Shown: positions 43,484 to 51,913, counted from the stretch's first letter. The stretch is 64,000 nucleotides of DNA from Streptomyces pinistramenti (GCF_020564935.1 NZ_JAJCXB010000014.1:62001-126000), one strand, 5' to 3'. The notes: a model not told the origin generated them from the sequence alone. Made by a program: numbers and translations.

Positions 43484-44829
43484 CGCTTTTTCTTTTCTAG
43501 CAATTCATCAGCCTTAATAAGAACGATTCCGTATGCGGTGCTCAATTTCCGCACCTCAGAGGACATGGGGTTATTATTCCAGGAATGCACGAAGGAATGC
43601 AGTGACCGCAAGATTAGCGCTCCGTCGACTTCTTGGGAAAACCGCCAGGCATTAGAGAGGTGAGGGTCTTTCTTGTCTGGATCCACCTGCTGCAGAACGG
43701 CGCCGATTCTACCCTTCAAAGTGTCCTGGTTCCGCCGCCACCCGAGCTGGTCTGCGACCTCGGTGACTACGATGTCCACGACAGCACGGACCATGACGGC
43801 TGCAACGTTGGGCATCTCGTCGATCTTGATCCGCTTCGCCTCCTCGACCACGTCAGAGGTCCGAAGGCTCACGTGTCGCAGCGTTACTCCCTGGAACAGT
43901 CTCTTCTCGAAGTCTGCCCGCTTCCGCCGTCCCGGCTTGGGCGGCGCGTCAGAGCCATCGTCCGCTTCGCTAGTTCCTTCGGAGCCCTCGGCGCCGACGG
44001 ACTTTGAGTACTTCTCGGGCTCCTCTAGCCGGTCAGCCAGTTTGGGAAGCTCTCCCTCTACCTTTTCCAGGTAATCTTCCCGCTGTCTCTTGTTCTTGAT
44101 TTGGTCAACAGAGATGGGGCCAGCGAGGTCGTGAAATAGGCGGGCGAGAATTGGCTGGAGCTTTATCGTCGGATAACTCCTCAGGACAACATCCCCATCG
44201 AAGGAGATGCCGAGCCTGTTCCGAACCGCGGGATCCGCAATCATCCGCCCCAGGTTGGTGATCCGGGCGTCACGTACTGTCTGCGTATTGGACAACAAGT
44301 CCGGGTCGTCGGGAAACCATTCATTGACTGCATCAATGAAGAGTCGAGCTTTTTCGGTCGGTGTCGACCGGCCGCTGAACCTGCTCGCTTCGCCGGCGCT
44401 CCATTTGACGACGCCAACTCCACCGTTCTCCCCGGTGTGCTTCAGTCTGATCCAATGCTCAGCCTGCACCCGGCTCTCAGCGACCACGCATGTGAGCCGC
44501 CGCGGAAATTCGCCGCTTTTGGCGATAGCCGTGAACTGCTTGCGCAACTTATCCGTCGGCGCAAGGGCGGGGTTGTGCAGCAACTTGAGGGCCGCGACCC
44601 GCCGGTTCCCTTCGAGTACTACGTTGTCCTCACCATCTACGAGCACGATGGTCAGTTCTGAGGGATTGACGCCGTGCTGGCAGATATCCCTAGCCAGTTT
44701 GAGGAGCTTCTCGGGGCCCTTATCGAGCAGGGCAGCGATTGACTCCTCAAGACTTGCAGTCTTGTTCGCGTGCCGCGGGTTAGTCTCATCCAGCGTCAAG
44801 GACGCTACGTGCATGCTTGCTTGCTTCAT
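43480..44829 (-). CDS. ParB/Srx-fold N-terminal protein paired with the adenine methyltransferase
   Basis: 449 residues from the ATG at 44829 (MKQASMHVASLTLDETNPRH); an ATG at 44814 is the alternative. Residues 1-110 resemble a ParB N-terminal domain: LTLDETNPRHANKT, then VDGEDNVVLEGNRRVAALKL, the ParB-box equivalent. The middle is helical (TPTEKARLFIDAVNEWFPDD), then comes an acidic/basic linker (SEADDGSDAPPKPGRRKRAD) and a C-terminal helical region. It is not a chromosome-segregation ParB (no ParA, no central HTH that I can see). ParB-fold proteins beside methyltransferases occur in defence contexts, some as nucleases. GC is low like its partner. Confidence 0.7.
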   Translation of the reverse strand: MKQASMHVASLTLDETNPRHANKTASLEESIAALLDKGPEKLLKLARDICQHGVNPSELTIVLVDGEDNVVLEGNRRVAALKLLHNPALAPTDKLRKQFTAIAKSGEFPRRLTCVVAESRVQAEHWIRLKHTGENGGVGVVKWSAGEASRFSGRSTPTEKARLFIDAVNEWFPDDPDLLSNTQTVRDARITNLGRMIADPAVRNRLGISFDGDVVLRSYPTIKLQPILARLFHDLAGPISVDQIKNKRQREDYLEKVEGELPKLADRLEEPEKYSKSVGAEGSEGTSEADDGSDAPPKPGRRKRADFEKRLFQGVTLRHVSLRTSDVVEEAKRIKIDEMPNVAAVMVRAVVDIVVTEVADQLGWRRNQDTLKGRIGAVLQQVDPDKKDPHLSNAWRFSQEVDGALILRSLHSFVHSWNNNPMSSEVRKLSTAYGIVLIKADELLEKKKR

Positions 44830-45321
44830 GCTGCCTATGGTCCTCGCCCGCTGGATGTCGCGCACTGCATTTATGGAAACTAGATCATACTTACCTTTCG
44901 CATGGCGAGACCAGAAGGACGAGATCAAGCCCTGTGGCTGAAAGACGATGTTGATGGGTATGACGTGAGGTCGGTGCAGCGGGTTTGGCCGGTGTCCTGC
45001 CCGGTTTGGGGTCGAGCATGATCAGGGGGCCGTACGCTGGCCAGCAACTCGGGCAGGCTGTGGACCTGCCCGGAATTTGAACGAGTGGCCCCCTGGTCTT
45101 GCTCGACGCGGGGCCCGAACCGGGGAGGTGGCTAAAGCCGTGGAGCCGACCGCCCCAGCCAAAGCGGGGTTCCCTACCTCCAACCCGCGGCACGTAGCGC
45201 GCCGCCGGGCGCGGCCAGCCGGGGCGGAGACAGGAGGCAGGCCGCGCCGCAGAGGTGGCGCGCGCCCGCGCCGTGCGCGGGCCTTGATGAAGTAGGGAAA
45301 GTTCATGAAGTAGGGAAAGTT
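44830..45321. other. structured non-coding region, possible relic of the replication origin
   Basis: About 490 bases between the ParB-like gene start and the NUDIX stop with no credible gene. It contains the nested inverted repeat 45011-45107, GC-rich stretches with many short hairpins (45180-45280) and the beginning of the tandem repeat at 45287. GC returns to the high value typical of the chromosome from about 44950 on, so the cargo boundary lies near there. Confidence 0.45.
45011..45107. repeat. nested inverted repeats
   Basis: Outer arms of 21 bases at 45011-45031 and 45087-45107 (19 of 21 complementary), with an inner perfect hairpin GGGCAGG (45051-45057) / CCTGCCC (45065-45071). Such a structure beside a rep remnant could be a rolling-circle origin, but a transcription terminator is also possible. 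Confidence 0.45.
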
Positions 45322-45322
45322 C
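45287..45322. repeat. two perfect tandem copies of an 18-mer
   Basis: ATGAAGTAGGGAAAGTTC at 45287-45304 is repeated at once at 45305-45322. The second copy abuts the NUDIX stop codon. Iteron-like in form, but only two units. Confidence 0.6.
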
Positions 45323-45726
45323 TATCGCGTGGGTGTCAGGCGCTTGCCGTCATGGCTCCGCACGTGAGGCCCGTTCCCGTCCAGGGCATCCAGCAGCCGG
45401 ACCGCGTAGACCTCGGACATCCACTCGGAGACCTCGTCGGGCGTGAACCAGGCAACTGCGGTCGATTCGCTGGAAGTTCGCTCGGTGCCACCTGCGGGCT
45501 TGCACCGGAAGACCAATGCCACGATGCCTCGTGTTGTGTTCTTGTAGACCCCGGTGAGCTCGTCGACCTCGACGTGGATGCCCGTCTCTTCCCGGACTTC
45601 CCGCTGGACGCCTGCCTCGGGGGTCTCGTCGAGTTCGAGCACGCCGCCCGGGAGTTCCCAAGCGCCATTGTCGGCGCGGCGGATCGCCAGGAGTCGTCCG
45701 TCCTCGCGTACCACCACTCCGGCCAC
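45322..45726 (-). CDS. NUDIX hydrolase of the element (5' end altered)
   Basis: About 134 residues if translation begins at the GTG 45726 (VAGVVVREDGRLLAIRRADN). The Nudix box GxxxxxExxxxxxxREVREETGI is intact (GVLELDETPEAGVQREVREETGI region), followed by YKNTTRGIVALVFRCKPAGG. It would hydrolyse a nucleoside diphosphate derivative. NUDIX genes are regular members of pSAM2-like elements. Upstream of 45726 the frame is open to 46074 but reads antisense to the rep fragment, so the native start seems lost at a recombination junction. It may still be expressed from the internal GTG or a TTG further up. Confidence 0.7.
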   Translation of the reverse strand: MAGVVVREDGRLLAIRRADNGAWELPGGVLELDETPEAGVQREVREETGIHVEVDELTGVYKNTTRGIVALVFRCKPAGGTERTSSESTAVAWFTPDEVSEWMSEVYAVRLLDALDGNGPHVRSHDGKRLTPTR

Positions 45727-45729
45727 GCC

Positions 45730-45939
45730 GACTTCCGCTCGGCCCAGGAGCGCCAGGCCCTCGGCCTCGACGACCGCCAACCGGACACCGTGCTCGTCCT
45801 GACCGACTGGCAGTACGCAGGCCACGGTCACAGCCCCGGCGAAACTGCCCTCGCCACCACCATCGCCCGTGGCCTCCAGCTCAACCGCGAGACAGCTCGC
45901 GAAGCCCTCGCAGACCTGGTTGACGAGCGGGAGTGGTGA
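45730..45939 (+). pseudogene. C-terminal fragment of the replication initiator (RepSA-like)
   Basis: The plus-strand frame from about 45730 encodes SAQERQALGLDDRQPDTVLV, LTDWQYAGHGHSPGETALAT and NRETAREALADLVDEREW then stop. This matches the C-terminal end of AICE rolling-circle initiators as I know them (W-x-Y-x-G-x-G-[HY] then RE-x-AREA). Upstream the frame becomes antisense NUDIX, so only the last 70 residues survive. Its stop overlaps a GTG start in the xis region, the native rep-xis coupling. Confidence 0.6.
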
Positions 45940-45941
45940 CC

Positions 45942-46140
45942 GTGACTCTTTCTCCCGCCTCGCTACCTGACGCCTGACGACCTGGTCGAGATATTCGAGC
46001 TGCCCAGCGTCGAGACGGTCTATCAGTGGCGCCGCAAGCGCACCGGTCCCCGCGGCTTCCGGGTCGGCCGGCACCTTCGCTTTGACCCGGCCGACGTACG
46101 AACCTGGGTCGATTCCCTGCGCAACGGGATGGCTGCCTGA
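45942..46140 (+). pseudogene. excisionase (Xis)-type HTH gene with a damaged 5' end
   Basis: The frame 45946-46140 encodes RYLTPDDLVEIFELPSVETV then YQWRRKRTGPRGFRVGRHLR and FDPADVRTWVDSL, a MerR/excisionase winged helix of the AICE type. But no ATG, GTG or TTG precedes it in frame: the expected GTG codons (45936, 45942) are in another frame that stops at 45974. A one-base change near 45945-45960 would explain this. Its TGA overlaps the integrase ATG, as in related elements. A CTG start or frameshifting could still rescue it. Confidence 0.65.
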
Positions 46141-47378
46141 TGGCCGGACACGTTCAGGATCGCTGGTACACGACCAAGGCCGGTGCCGATGGCAAGGAGA
46201 TCAAGGTCAAGTCCTCCCGGTACGGGACCGGGCTCCGCTACCGCGCCCGCTACATCGGCCCAGACGGCACGGAGAAGGCCAAGAGTTTCCCGGACCGGCA
46301 GAAGCGGCTCGCGGATCAGTGGCTGAGCCATATCGAAGCGGACATGGCACGCGGTCAGTACATCGATCCTCGCGCGGCTCGGACCACGTTCCAGCAGTAC
46401 GCCGAAAGCTGGGTGGCCACACAAGGAGCTGATCCGAACACGCAGGCATCGATGGAGTCACAGCTCCGGCTGCACGCGTTCCCCTACCTCGGTACACGTC
46501 CGCTCGGCTCCTTCCAGCCCGCGCATATTCGTGACTGGGTGCAGCAGCTCCAGGCGAACGGCGTCCGCGGCTCGTACGCCCGGACGATCTACTCCAACGT
46601 CCGGGCCGCTCTGAGCGCGGCCGTGGACGACGGGCATCTCCCCCGGAATCCCTGCGCTGCCCGCTCGGTCCGGCCGCCCGCTGTGGACACGAAGCGCGTC
46701 ACGCCGTGGACAGCAGAACGGCTCTTCGCCGTGCGCAAGGCCATACCCGACCGGTATCAGGCGATGGTCGACCTGGGTGGCGGCTGCGGCTTACGGCAAG
46801 GCGAGATCCTGGGCGTCGCGGTGGATGCGATCGACTTCGGCTCGGACACGCTGCACGTCGTCCAACAGCTGAAGCTGAGCCGCAGCAAGCCCGTCTTCGC
46901 TCCGCCCAAGGGCGGCAAGCTCCGGGATGTGCCCCTCCCCGGTCCGGTCGCCGATGCGCTGCGGGCTCACATGAAGCAGTTCCCGCCGGTCGACATCACC
47001 TTGCCGTGGAAGGTCGCGGACGGTCCGCCGGTGACCAAGCGGCTGGTCTTCACCGGGCCTCGTGGCGGTCACGTCTGGCGTACGTCGCTCAACGAGGAAG
47101 CGTGGAAACCGGCGCTCGCGGCGGCCGGGGTCATCCCTGTGCCTGAGCGGGGCAAGCCGTACGCGGAGTCGCGCGAGAACGGCATGCATGCCATGCGGCA
47201 CTTCTACGCATCAGTACTGCTGGACGCCGGGGAGAACATCAAGGCGCTCGCCGAGTATCTCGGTCACTCGGACCCCGGCATGACGCTCCGCGTGTACGCG
47301 CACCTCATGCCCTCCAGCCAGGAGCGCACGCGTAAGGCGGTGGCCGCCGTCTTCGGCACGGCCCGGTCAAGCACCTGA
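46140..47378 (+). CDS. tyrosine-recombinase integrase
   Basis: 412 residues from the ATG at 46140 (TGATG with the xis stop). The N-terminal arm-binding region (KVKSSRYGTGLRYRARYIGP) and core-binding SAM-like domain (TTFQQYAESWVATQGADPNT) precede the catalytic domain with Arg in GGGCGLRQGEILGV, His-x-x-Arg in MHAMRHFYAS, His in YLGHSDPGM and the nucleophile Tyr in TLRVYAHLMP. All active-site residues are present, so it may still be active. It would catalyse site-specific exchange at the att repeats in the 3' end of gpmA, 80 bases downstream. Confidence 0.93.
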   Translation: MAGHVQDRWYTTKAGADGKEIKVKSSRYGTGLRYRARYIGPDGTEKAKSFPDRQKRLADQWLSHIEADMARGQYIDPRAARTTFQQYAESWVATQGADPNTQASMESQLRLHAFPYLGTRPLGSFQPAHIRDWVQQLQANGVRGSYARTIYSNVRAALSAAVDDGHLPRNPCAARSVRPPAVDTKRVTPWTAERLFAVRKAIPDRYQAMVDLGGGCGLRQGEILGVAVDAIDFGSDTLHVVQQLKLSRSKPVFAPPKGGKLRDVPLPGPVADALRAHMKQFPPVDITLPWKVADGPPVTKRLVFTGPRGGHVWRTSLNEEAWKPALAAAGVIPVPERGKPYAESRENGMHAMRHFYASVLLDAGENIKALAEYLGHSDPGMTLRVYAHLMPSSQERTRKAVAAVFGTARSST

Positions 47379-47397
47379 CGGCCCACAGACGGCCCAG
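47377..47397 (+). repeat. integrase arm-type repeat, right
   Basis: GACGGCCCACAGACGGCCCAG, matching 39404-39424 at 20 of 21 positions in the same orientation and overlapping the integrase stop codon. Confidence 0.5.
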
Positions 47398-47406
47398 CGC
47401 ACCAAA

Positions 47407-47446
47407 AAGCCCCCCACCACGCGGAGAACCCGCAGGTGGGGGGCTT
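47407..47446 (-). terminator. terminator of gpmA
   Basis: AAGCCCCCCACC at 47407-47418 and its complement at 47435-47446, with inner GCGG/CCGC pairing. On the minus strand it is followed by TTTTTGG. It also stops integrase transcription. Confidence 0.8.
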
Positions 47447-47458
47447 CTTCGGCTCTGC

Positions 47459-48220
47459 TTACTTCTTCTTGCCCTGGTTCTTCACTGCCTCGATGGCGGC
47501 CTTGGCGGCCTCCGGGTCGAGGTAGGTGCCGCCGGGCTTGACCGGGCGGAAGTCGGCGTCCAGCTCGTAGAAGAGCGGGATGCCGGTGGGGATGTTCAGG
47601 CCGGAGATGTCCGCGTCGGAGATGCCGTCGAGGTGCTTGACCAGGCCGCGGAGGCTGTTGCCGTGCGCGGCGACCAGGACCGTGCGGCCGGCGACGAGGT
47701 CCGGGACGATGCCGTCGTACCAGTACGGCAGCATGCGGGTGACGACGTCCTTGAGGCACTCCGTGCGCGGGCGCAGCTCGCTGGGGATGTCGGCGTAGCG
47801 CGGGTCGTCGCTCTGCGAGAACTCGGCGCCGTCCTCCAGGGCGGGCGGCGGGGTGTCGTACGAGCGGCGCCAGAGCATGAACTGCTCCTCGCCGAACTCG
47901 GCGAGCGTCTGCGCCTTGTCCTTGCCCTGGAGCGCACCGTAGTGGCGCTCGTTCAGGCGCCAGCTGCGGTGGACCGGGATCCAGTGGCGGTCGGCGGCCT
48001 CCAGGGCCAGCTGCGCGGTGCGGATGGCGCGCTTCTGGAGGGAGGTGTGCAGCACGTCGGGGAGCAGGCCGGCGTCCGTGAGCAGCTCTCCGCCGCGGAC
48101 CGCCTCCTTCTCGCCCTTTTCGTTGAGATTGACGTCCACCCAGCCGGTGAACAGGTTCTTCGCGTTCCACTCGCTCTCGCCGTGGCGGAGGAGGATCAGC
48201 TTGTACGGTGCGTCGGCCAT
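47459..48220 (-). CDS. gpmA: 2,3-bisphosphoglycerate-dependent phosphoglycerate mutase
   Basis: 253 residues. The phosphohistidine motif [12 protein letters not shown] (His at about 13), [20 protein letters not shown] and the second catalytic His in [19 protein letters not shown] are all intact. It interconverts 3- and 2-phosphoglycerate in glycolysis. The last 23 bases of the coding sequence (..KNQGKKK) are the right att repeat of the integrated element, so the current C-terminus was probably supplied by the element; the displaced version reads ..KTQGKKK. The gene therefore stays functional after integration. Confidence 0.95.
   Translation of the reverse strand: MADAPYKLILLRHGESEWNAKNLFTGWVDVNLNEKGEKEAVRGGELLTDAGLLPDVLHTSLQKRAIRTAQLALEAADRHWIPVHRSWRLNERHYGALQGKDKAQTLAEFGEEQFMLWRRSYDTPPPALEDGAEFSQSDDPRYADIPSELRPRTECLKDVVTRMLPYWYDGIVPDLVAGRTVLVAAHGNSLRGLVKHLDGISDADISGLNIPTGIPLFYELDADFRPVKPGGTYLDPEAAKAAIEAVKNQGKKK
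47460..47482 (-). repeat. attR inside the gpmA 3' end
   Basis: 23 bases matching the displaced copy at 39279-39301 at 21 positions; the identical core TACTTCTTCTTGCC covers the Lys-rich C-terminus and stop of gpmA. Confidence 0.7.
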
Positions 48221-48486
48221 GACATCGAGCGTAATCGAATGCCGGCCGTGTCCCTGTCGCTGCCCCGGGCGGCGGGGCGGGGCCCGGGGAAGGCGTCGCG
48301 GGGGCGTCGGGCCCGGTGTCCGGACGTTTGACCGCTCCCGTCAATCAAGTGGCGGCGCCTCGTCCGTCATCAGTAGTTTGCGATCACCGCGTCCGACCGC
48401 GGGGCGCCGCACCCGGATGCCACCGCACGGCCGGGCCGCGGCGCGGCACCTCGCCCGCCCGCCCACACCTGCCCGGGGGATCCGTC

Positions 48487-49839
48487 ATGTCCGCAGCCCG
48501 TCTCGGAAGAGCCGTCCGGGAGAGTGTTTCCGGTCTTCCCCGCCCGTTCTGGTGGCTGTGGACCAGTACCTTGATCAACCGTCTGGGCGGATTCGTCGCG
48601 ACGTTTCTGGCGCTCTACCTGACCGTCGAGCGCGGCTACTCGGCCTCGTACGCGGGTCTGGTCGGCGCGCTGTACGGGCTCGGCGGGGTGATCGCGTCCG
48701 TGGGCGCCGGGATTCTGACGGACCGGCTCGGGCGGCGGCCGACGATGCTGATCGCGCAGCTGTCGACGGCCGCTTCGGTCGCGCTGCTCGGCTTCGTGGA
48801 GCAGCCGGCCGCCATCGCCGCGGTGGCCTGCGTCGTCGGTATGGCGTCGAGTGCCTCGCGGCCCGCGGTCCAGGCGATGATGGCGGACATCGTCGCCCCC
48901 GAGGACAGGATGCGCGCCTACTCCCTGAACTACTGGGCGATCAACCTGGGCTTCGCGGTCTCGTCGGCCGCCGCGGGGCTCATCGCCGAACACGGCTATC
49001 TGGCGCTCTTCCTGGGCGAGGCGGCGCTGGTGCTGGCCTGCGCGCTGGTCGTCTTCCGGAAGCTGCCCGAGTCGCGCCCCGCGGTTTCCGCCGCGGCGGG
49101 CCCCGCCGTCGCCTCCGGGGCCGCTCCGTCCGCGATCTCCATGCTGACGGTGCTGCGTGACGGCCGCTTCATGACCGTCGTCGGCCTGAATTTCCTGCTC
49201 GCACTGCTCTTCCAGCAGGCGTACGTCTCGCTGCCGGTGTCGATGGGCCGGGACGGCTTCTCCAGCGCCGACTTCGGCCTGATCATCGCCGTCAACGGCC
49301 TGCTGATCGTGCTGCTCCAGATCCCGGTCACCCGCTTCATCGAGCACCGCAGCCCCTCGATGCTGCTGATCGGCTCGTCCCTGCTGGCGGGCTACGGCTT
49401 CGGGCTGAACGCGCTGGGCGGGTCGGTGGCGGCGGTGTACACGCTCGCGGTGGCCGTCTGGACGCTCGGCGAGATCATCAACGCGCCCACCCAGATGGGC
49501 CTGGTCGTCCGCCTCTCGCCGACCCACGGGCGCGGCCGCTATCAGGGCATGTACGCCCTGTCCTGGGCGGTCGCCGCGCTGGCGGCCCCGCTGGTCGGCG
49601 GCACGGTCATCGACCACTACGGGGCGGACGTCCTGTGGACCGGCTGCGCGGCCGTCGGAACCGCCGCGGCCGTCGGCTACGGCCTGCTGCTGCGCAACCT
49701 CCCGGCCGGGACGGACGGAACGGGCGGAACGGGCGGAACGGCCGGGACCGGCGGAACGGCTGGGGCGGAAGAAGCCAGCCGGGCGGAGAGCCTTCCGGGG
49801 GCCGGCGAGGCGGTGGCACCGGCCGAACCGGTGGCGTGA
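48487..49839 (+). CDS. major facilitator superfamily transporter
   Basis: 450 residues from the ATG at 48487. About 11-12 hydrophobic segments; motif A appears as GILTDRLGRRPTML between TM2 and TM3, typical of drug/proton antiporters of the DHA1/MdtH type. It is a cytoplasmic-membrane protein with unknown substrate. The C-terminal tail (about 410-450) is a low-complexity Gly/Thr/Ala stretch encoded by a run of a nine-base repeat (GGAACGGGC and variants, 49710-49765). It is separated from gpmA by a divergent gap and has no obvious regulator. Confidence 0.88.
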   Translation: MSAARLGRAVRESVSGLPRPFWWLWTSTLINRLGGFVATFLALYLTVERGYSASYAGLVGALYGLGGVIASVGAGILTDRLGRRPTMLIAQLSTAASVALLGFVEQPAAIAAVACVVGMASSASRPAVQAMMADIVAPEDRMRAYSLNYWAINLGFAVSSAAAGLIAEHGYLALFLGEAALVLACALVVFRKLPESRPAVSAAAGPAVASGAAPSAISMLTVLRDGRFMTVVGLNFLLALLFQQAYVSLPVSMGRDGFSSADFGLIIAVNGLLIVLLQIPVTRFIEHRSPSMLLIGSSLLAGYGFGLNALGGSVAAVYTLAVAVWTLGEIINAPTQMGLVVRLSPTHGRGRYQGMYALSWAVAALAAPLVGGTVIDHYGADVLWTGCAAVGTAAAVGYGLLLRNLPAGTDGTGGTGGTAGTGGTAGAEEASRAESLPGAGEAVAPAEPVA

Positions 49840-49927
49840 GGGGGCACCCGTAGGGGACCGGGTTCCTGGCACCCGGTGCCCGGACCGGGGGCTCGGCCGC
49901 CTGCGGCCGCTCCCCTCCCCGCCGCTC

Positions 49928-51610
49928 TCAGACCCTCAGCTCCCGTTGTGCCTCGTACAGGTTGGGCGGGCAGGCCGCCTCCGGGTGGCCGTAGGCGGCG
50001 GTGCGGGTGTGCAGGGGGCCCGTGAAGTCGGGGGTGTCGATCTGGCCGAACTCGCTCACCTCGCTGAGGGCTACCGTCGCGCTGTACGGGGCGATGCCGT
50101 CGAGCTTGATGCAGCCGGCGCGGTGGTTGGTGACGGTGATGTTCCAGTGGGTGAACCGGGCGCCGTAGAGGGGCCCGGCACTGGCATCGCCGCCGTGTGC
50201 GCCGTCGTTGGTGACGGTGATGTCGGTGCGGACGTTGGCGAACGGCAGTCCGCGGTGGCTGTCGAAGGTGCCCATCGCCATCCGGCCGCGGGACCAGACG
50301 TTGTGGCTGGACAGGCCCTCGACGTTGATGCCGTGGAGCTGGGTGCCGGGCGGCGCGGGGACGGTCCGCAGGTCGATCGCGAAGTCCTCGACGAGGTTGT
50401 CGTGCGAGCCCTCGCGGCAGCAGTACGGGTGATGGCTGCCGCGCCCGGACACCCGCGTACGGCGCAGGGTGCACGCCTTGGCGGCGACCAGCAGGAAGCC
50501 GTTGTCGGCGTGCCGGACGTGGACGTCGTCCAGCCAGCAGTCCCAGGCGCACTGGAGGGCGACGCCGTTGTAGCCCTTGTCGCGCAGGTGCGGGGACTGC
50601 GGGGTCTCGGTCATTTCGAGGGTGAGCGCCTCGACGCCTGCGCCGGTCAACGGGCGTATGTGGGTGGTGAGTCGGGGCTGCCACGCGCGGCGCGCGTCAA
50701 GGGGCAGCGGACGGTCGAGGGTCACGCAGCGGCGGTGGTGGTCGACGGCGGTGACCCGGCAGGGCCACTCGTAGGGGACGTACGAGGTCAGCTTGGTCTT
50801 GCCGTCCCAGGGGTAGGACGCGGCGCCCGGGATGTCGCCGCTCATGTGCCGCAGGAGCGTGTGGCCGGCGTCGTCGGACAGCTGGAGGAGGACGCGGGTG
50901 CCGGGCCGGAGGACGGTGGTGTCCGCGACGGTGAGGGTGCGGTCGCCCTGCCGGGCCGGGGCGGTGACGGGAGTGAGCGTGCGCCACTCGTCGCGGTGGT
51001 TGCCCGTCCACCCCTCGAACGGCCACTCCCGGTCCTTGATCGCGTCGGTGAGTGACTCCCAACGGGCCTGCGGGCAGAGCCAGATGAGGCCGCCCGCCCA
51101 CGACCAGCTGGATTTGTCGCCGCCGTAGCGGCTCCCGTAGGGGCCGATGAGGTAGGTGAGGCTGCGGGTGGCGTGCAAGGTGGTGCGGCCGCTGCCGGCA
51201 CCGCGCAGCACGACGCGGTCGTGGCCGATCCGGATGAGGTCGTCGATGCGATAGGTGCCGGGCGGGACGTACACCGTGCCGCCACCGTCGCGGCCGGCGT
51301 CGCGCAGTGCGCGGTTGATGGCGGGAGCGGCGTCGGCCGAGCCGTCCGGTGCCGCGCCGTAGTCCCGGACGACGTCGGCCACTACGGGACGCCGGGGGAA
51401 GGCGGCGCCGCCGCGGTAGCCGGCCCTGCCCACGTAGGGGATCTGCGGGTGGGTGTACGGCGCGGCCTTGAACTCGTCCCAGAGGGTGGCGGGTTGGCGG
51501 CGTCCGCTCCGGGATGCGGCCGCGGCCCGGCCGACCGGTACGGTGCCTGTGGCGGCCGCCGCCGCGACGCCGATCGCGCTGCCGAGCAGCCCTCGCCTGC
51601 TGATCTCCAT
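49928..51610 (-). CDS. Tat-exported right-handed beta-helix (pectate-lyase-like) protein
   Basis: 560 residues from the ATG at 51610 (MEISRRGLLGSAIGVAAAAA). The twin-arginine signal (SRRGLLG) is followed by an Ala-rich core and an AAA-type cleavage site near residue 31, so it is folded before export. The body begins with the pectate-lyase-superfamily segment VVADVVRDYGAAPDGSADAA, then PPGTYRIDDLI, then repeated short strands (GVEALTLEMTET, NGFLLVAAKACTLRR, DNLVEDFAIDLRTV) of a parallel beta-helix. It is probably a polysaccharide lyase or glycosidase on the outside; catalytic residues cannot be identified. A GTG at 51631 is a less likely start. Confidence 0.85.
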   Translation of the reverse strand: MEISRRGLLGSAIGVAAAAATGTVPVGRAAAASRSGRRQPATLWDEFKAAPYTHPQIPYVGRAGYRGGAAFPRRPVVADVVRDYGAAPDGSADAAPAINRALRDAGRDGGGTVYVPPGTYRIDDLIRIGHDRVVLRGAGSGRTTLHATRSLTYLIGPYGSRYGGDKSSWSWAGGLIWLCPQARWESLTDAIKDREWPFEGWTGNHRDEWRTLTPVTAPARQGDRTLTVADTTVLRPGTRVLLQLSDDAGHTLLRHMSGDIPGAASYPWDGKTKLTSYVPYEWPCRVTAVDHHRRCVTLDRPLPLDARRAWQPRLTTHIRPLTGAGVEALTLEMTETPQSPHLRDKGYNGVALQCAWDCWLDDVHVRHADNGFLLVAAKACTLRRTRVSGRGSHHPYCCREGSHDNLVEDFAIDLRTVPAPPGTQLHGINVEGLSSHNVWSRGRMAMGTFDSHRGLPFANVRTDITVTNDGAHGGDASAGPLYGARFTHWNITVTNHRAGCIKLDGIAPYSATVALSEVSEFGQIDTPDFTGPLHTRTAAYGHPEAACPPNLYEAQRELRV

Positions 51611-51913
51611 GAGCCCGCCTTCCGCCGCCACCCGAGTTCAGATACGCGAACATTGTTCACGTCGCAGACTGGTGTGAGGATGCCATGCCGCAGGGGCCGG
51701 CGGAAGAGGCCGGGCGGCCGGTACTCGTGCTAGCCACACCCCCGGGCCGGGTGCCCCCACCATCGCGCGCACGCCTCGCGGCCGCGACCCTGGAAGGGCG
51801 ACGGCAGGGCGCAGCGCGGGACGGGGCGCGGGACGGGAGACCGGAAGGACACCGCGACCGCGCCGCCCGGCCGCCGGTCCACCAGGCGGTACGAAACGGG
51901 GACGGGAAGCGGG
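51611..51913. other. intergenic region with purine-rich repeats
   Basis: 303 bases between the beta-helix gene and the small hypothetical. No gene. The right edge enters a GGGACGG/GGAAGCGGG repeat tract (about 51895-51965) that runs into the next gene's start. Confidence 0.4.

Larger units (their letters stand above)
39279..47482. mobile_element. degenerate AICE-type integrative element at the 3' end of gpmA
   Basis: About 8.2 kb bounded by 23-bp att repeats (39279-39301 and 47460-47482, 21 of 23 identical), the right one being the 3' end of the intact gpmA. A 21-bp arm-type repeat occurs near each end (39404-39424; 47377-47397). Gene order: gntR, small genes, gntR, small gene, dam, parB-like, NUDIX, rep fragment, xis, int. 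That is the pSAM2/AICE order without traSA and intact repSA, so the element is probably unable to transfer or replicate alone. Confidence 0.75.

Noticed and set aside
43480..44829. Chromosome-partitioning ParB
   Set aside because: No ParA gene, no recognisable central HTH domain, no parS-like sites seen, and it is coupled to a methyltransferase gene.
49710..49765. GGAACGGGC tandem repeats as a regulatory element
   Set aside because: They lie in frame at the end of the MFS gene and simply encode a Gly/Thr-rich tail.
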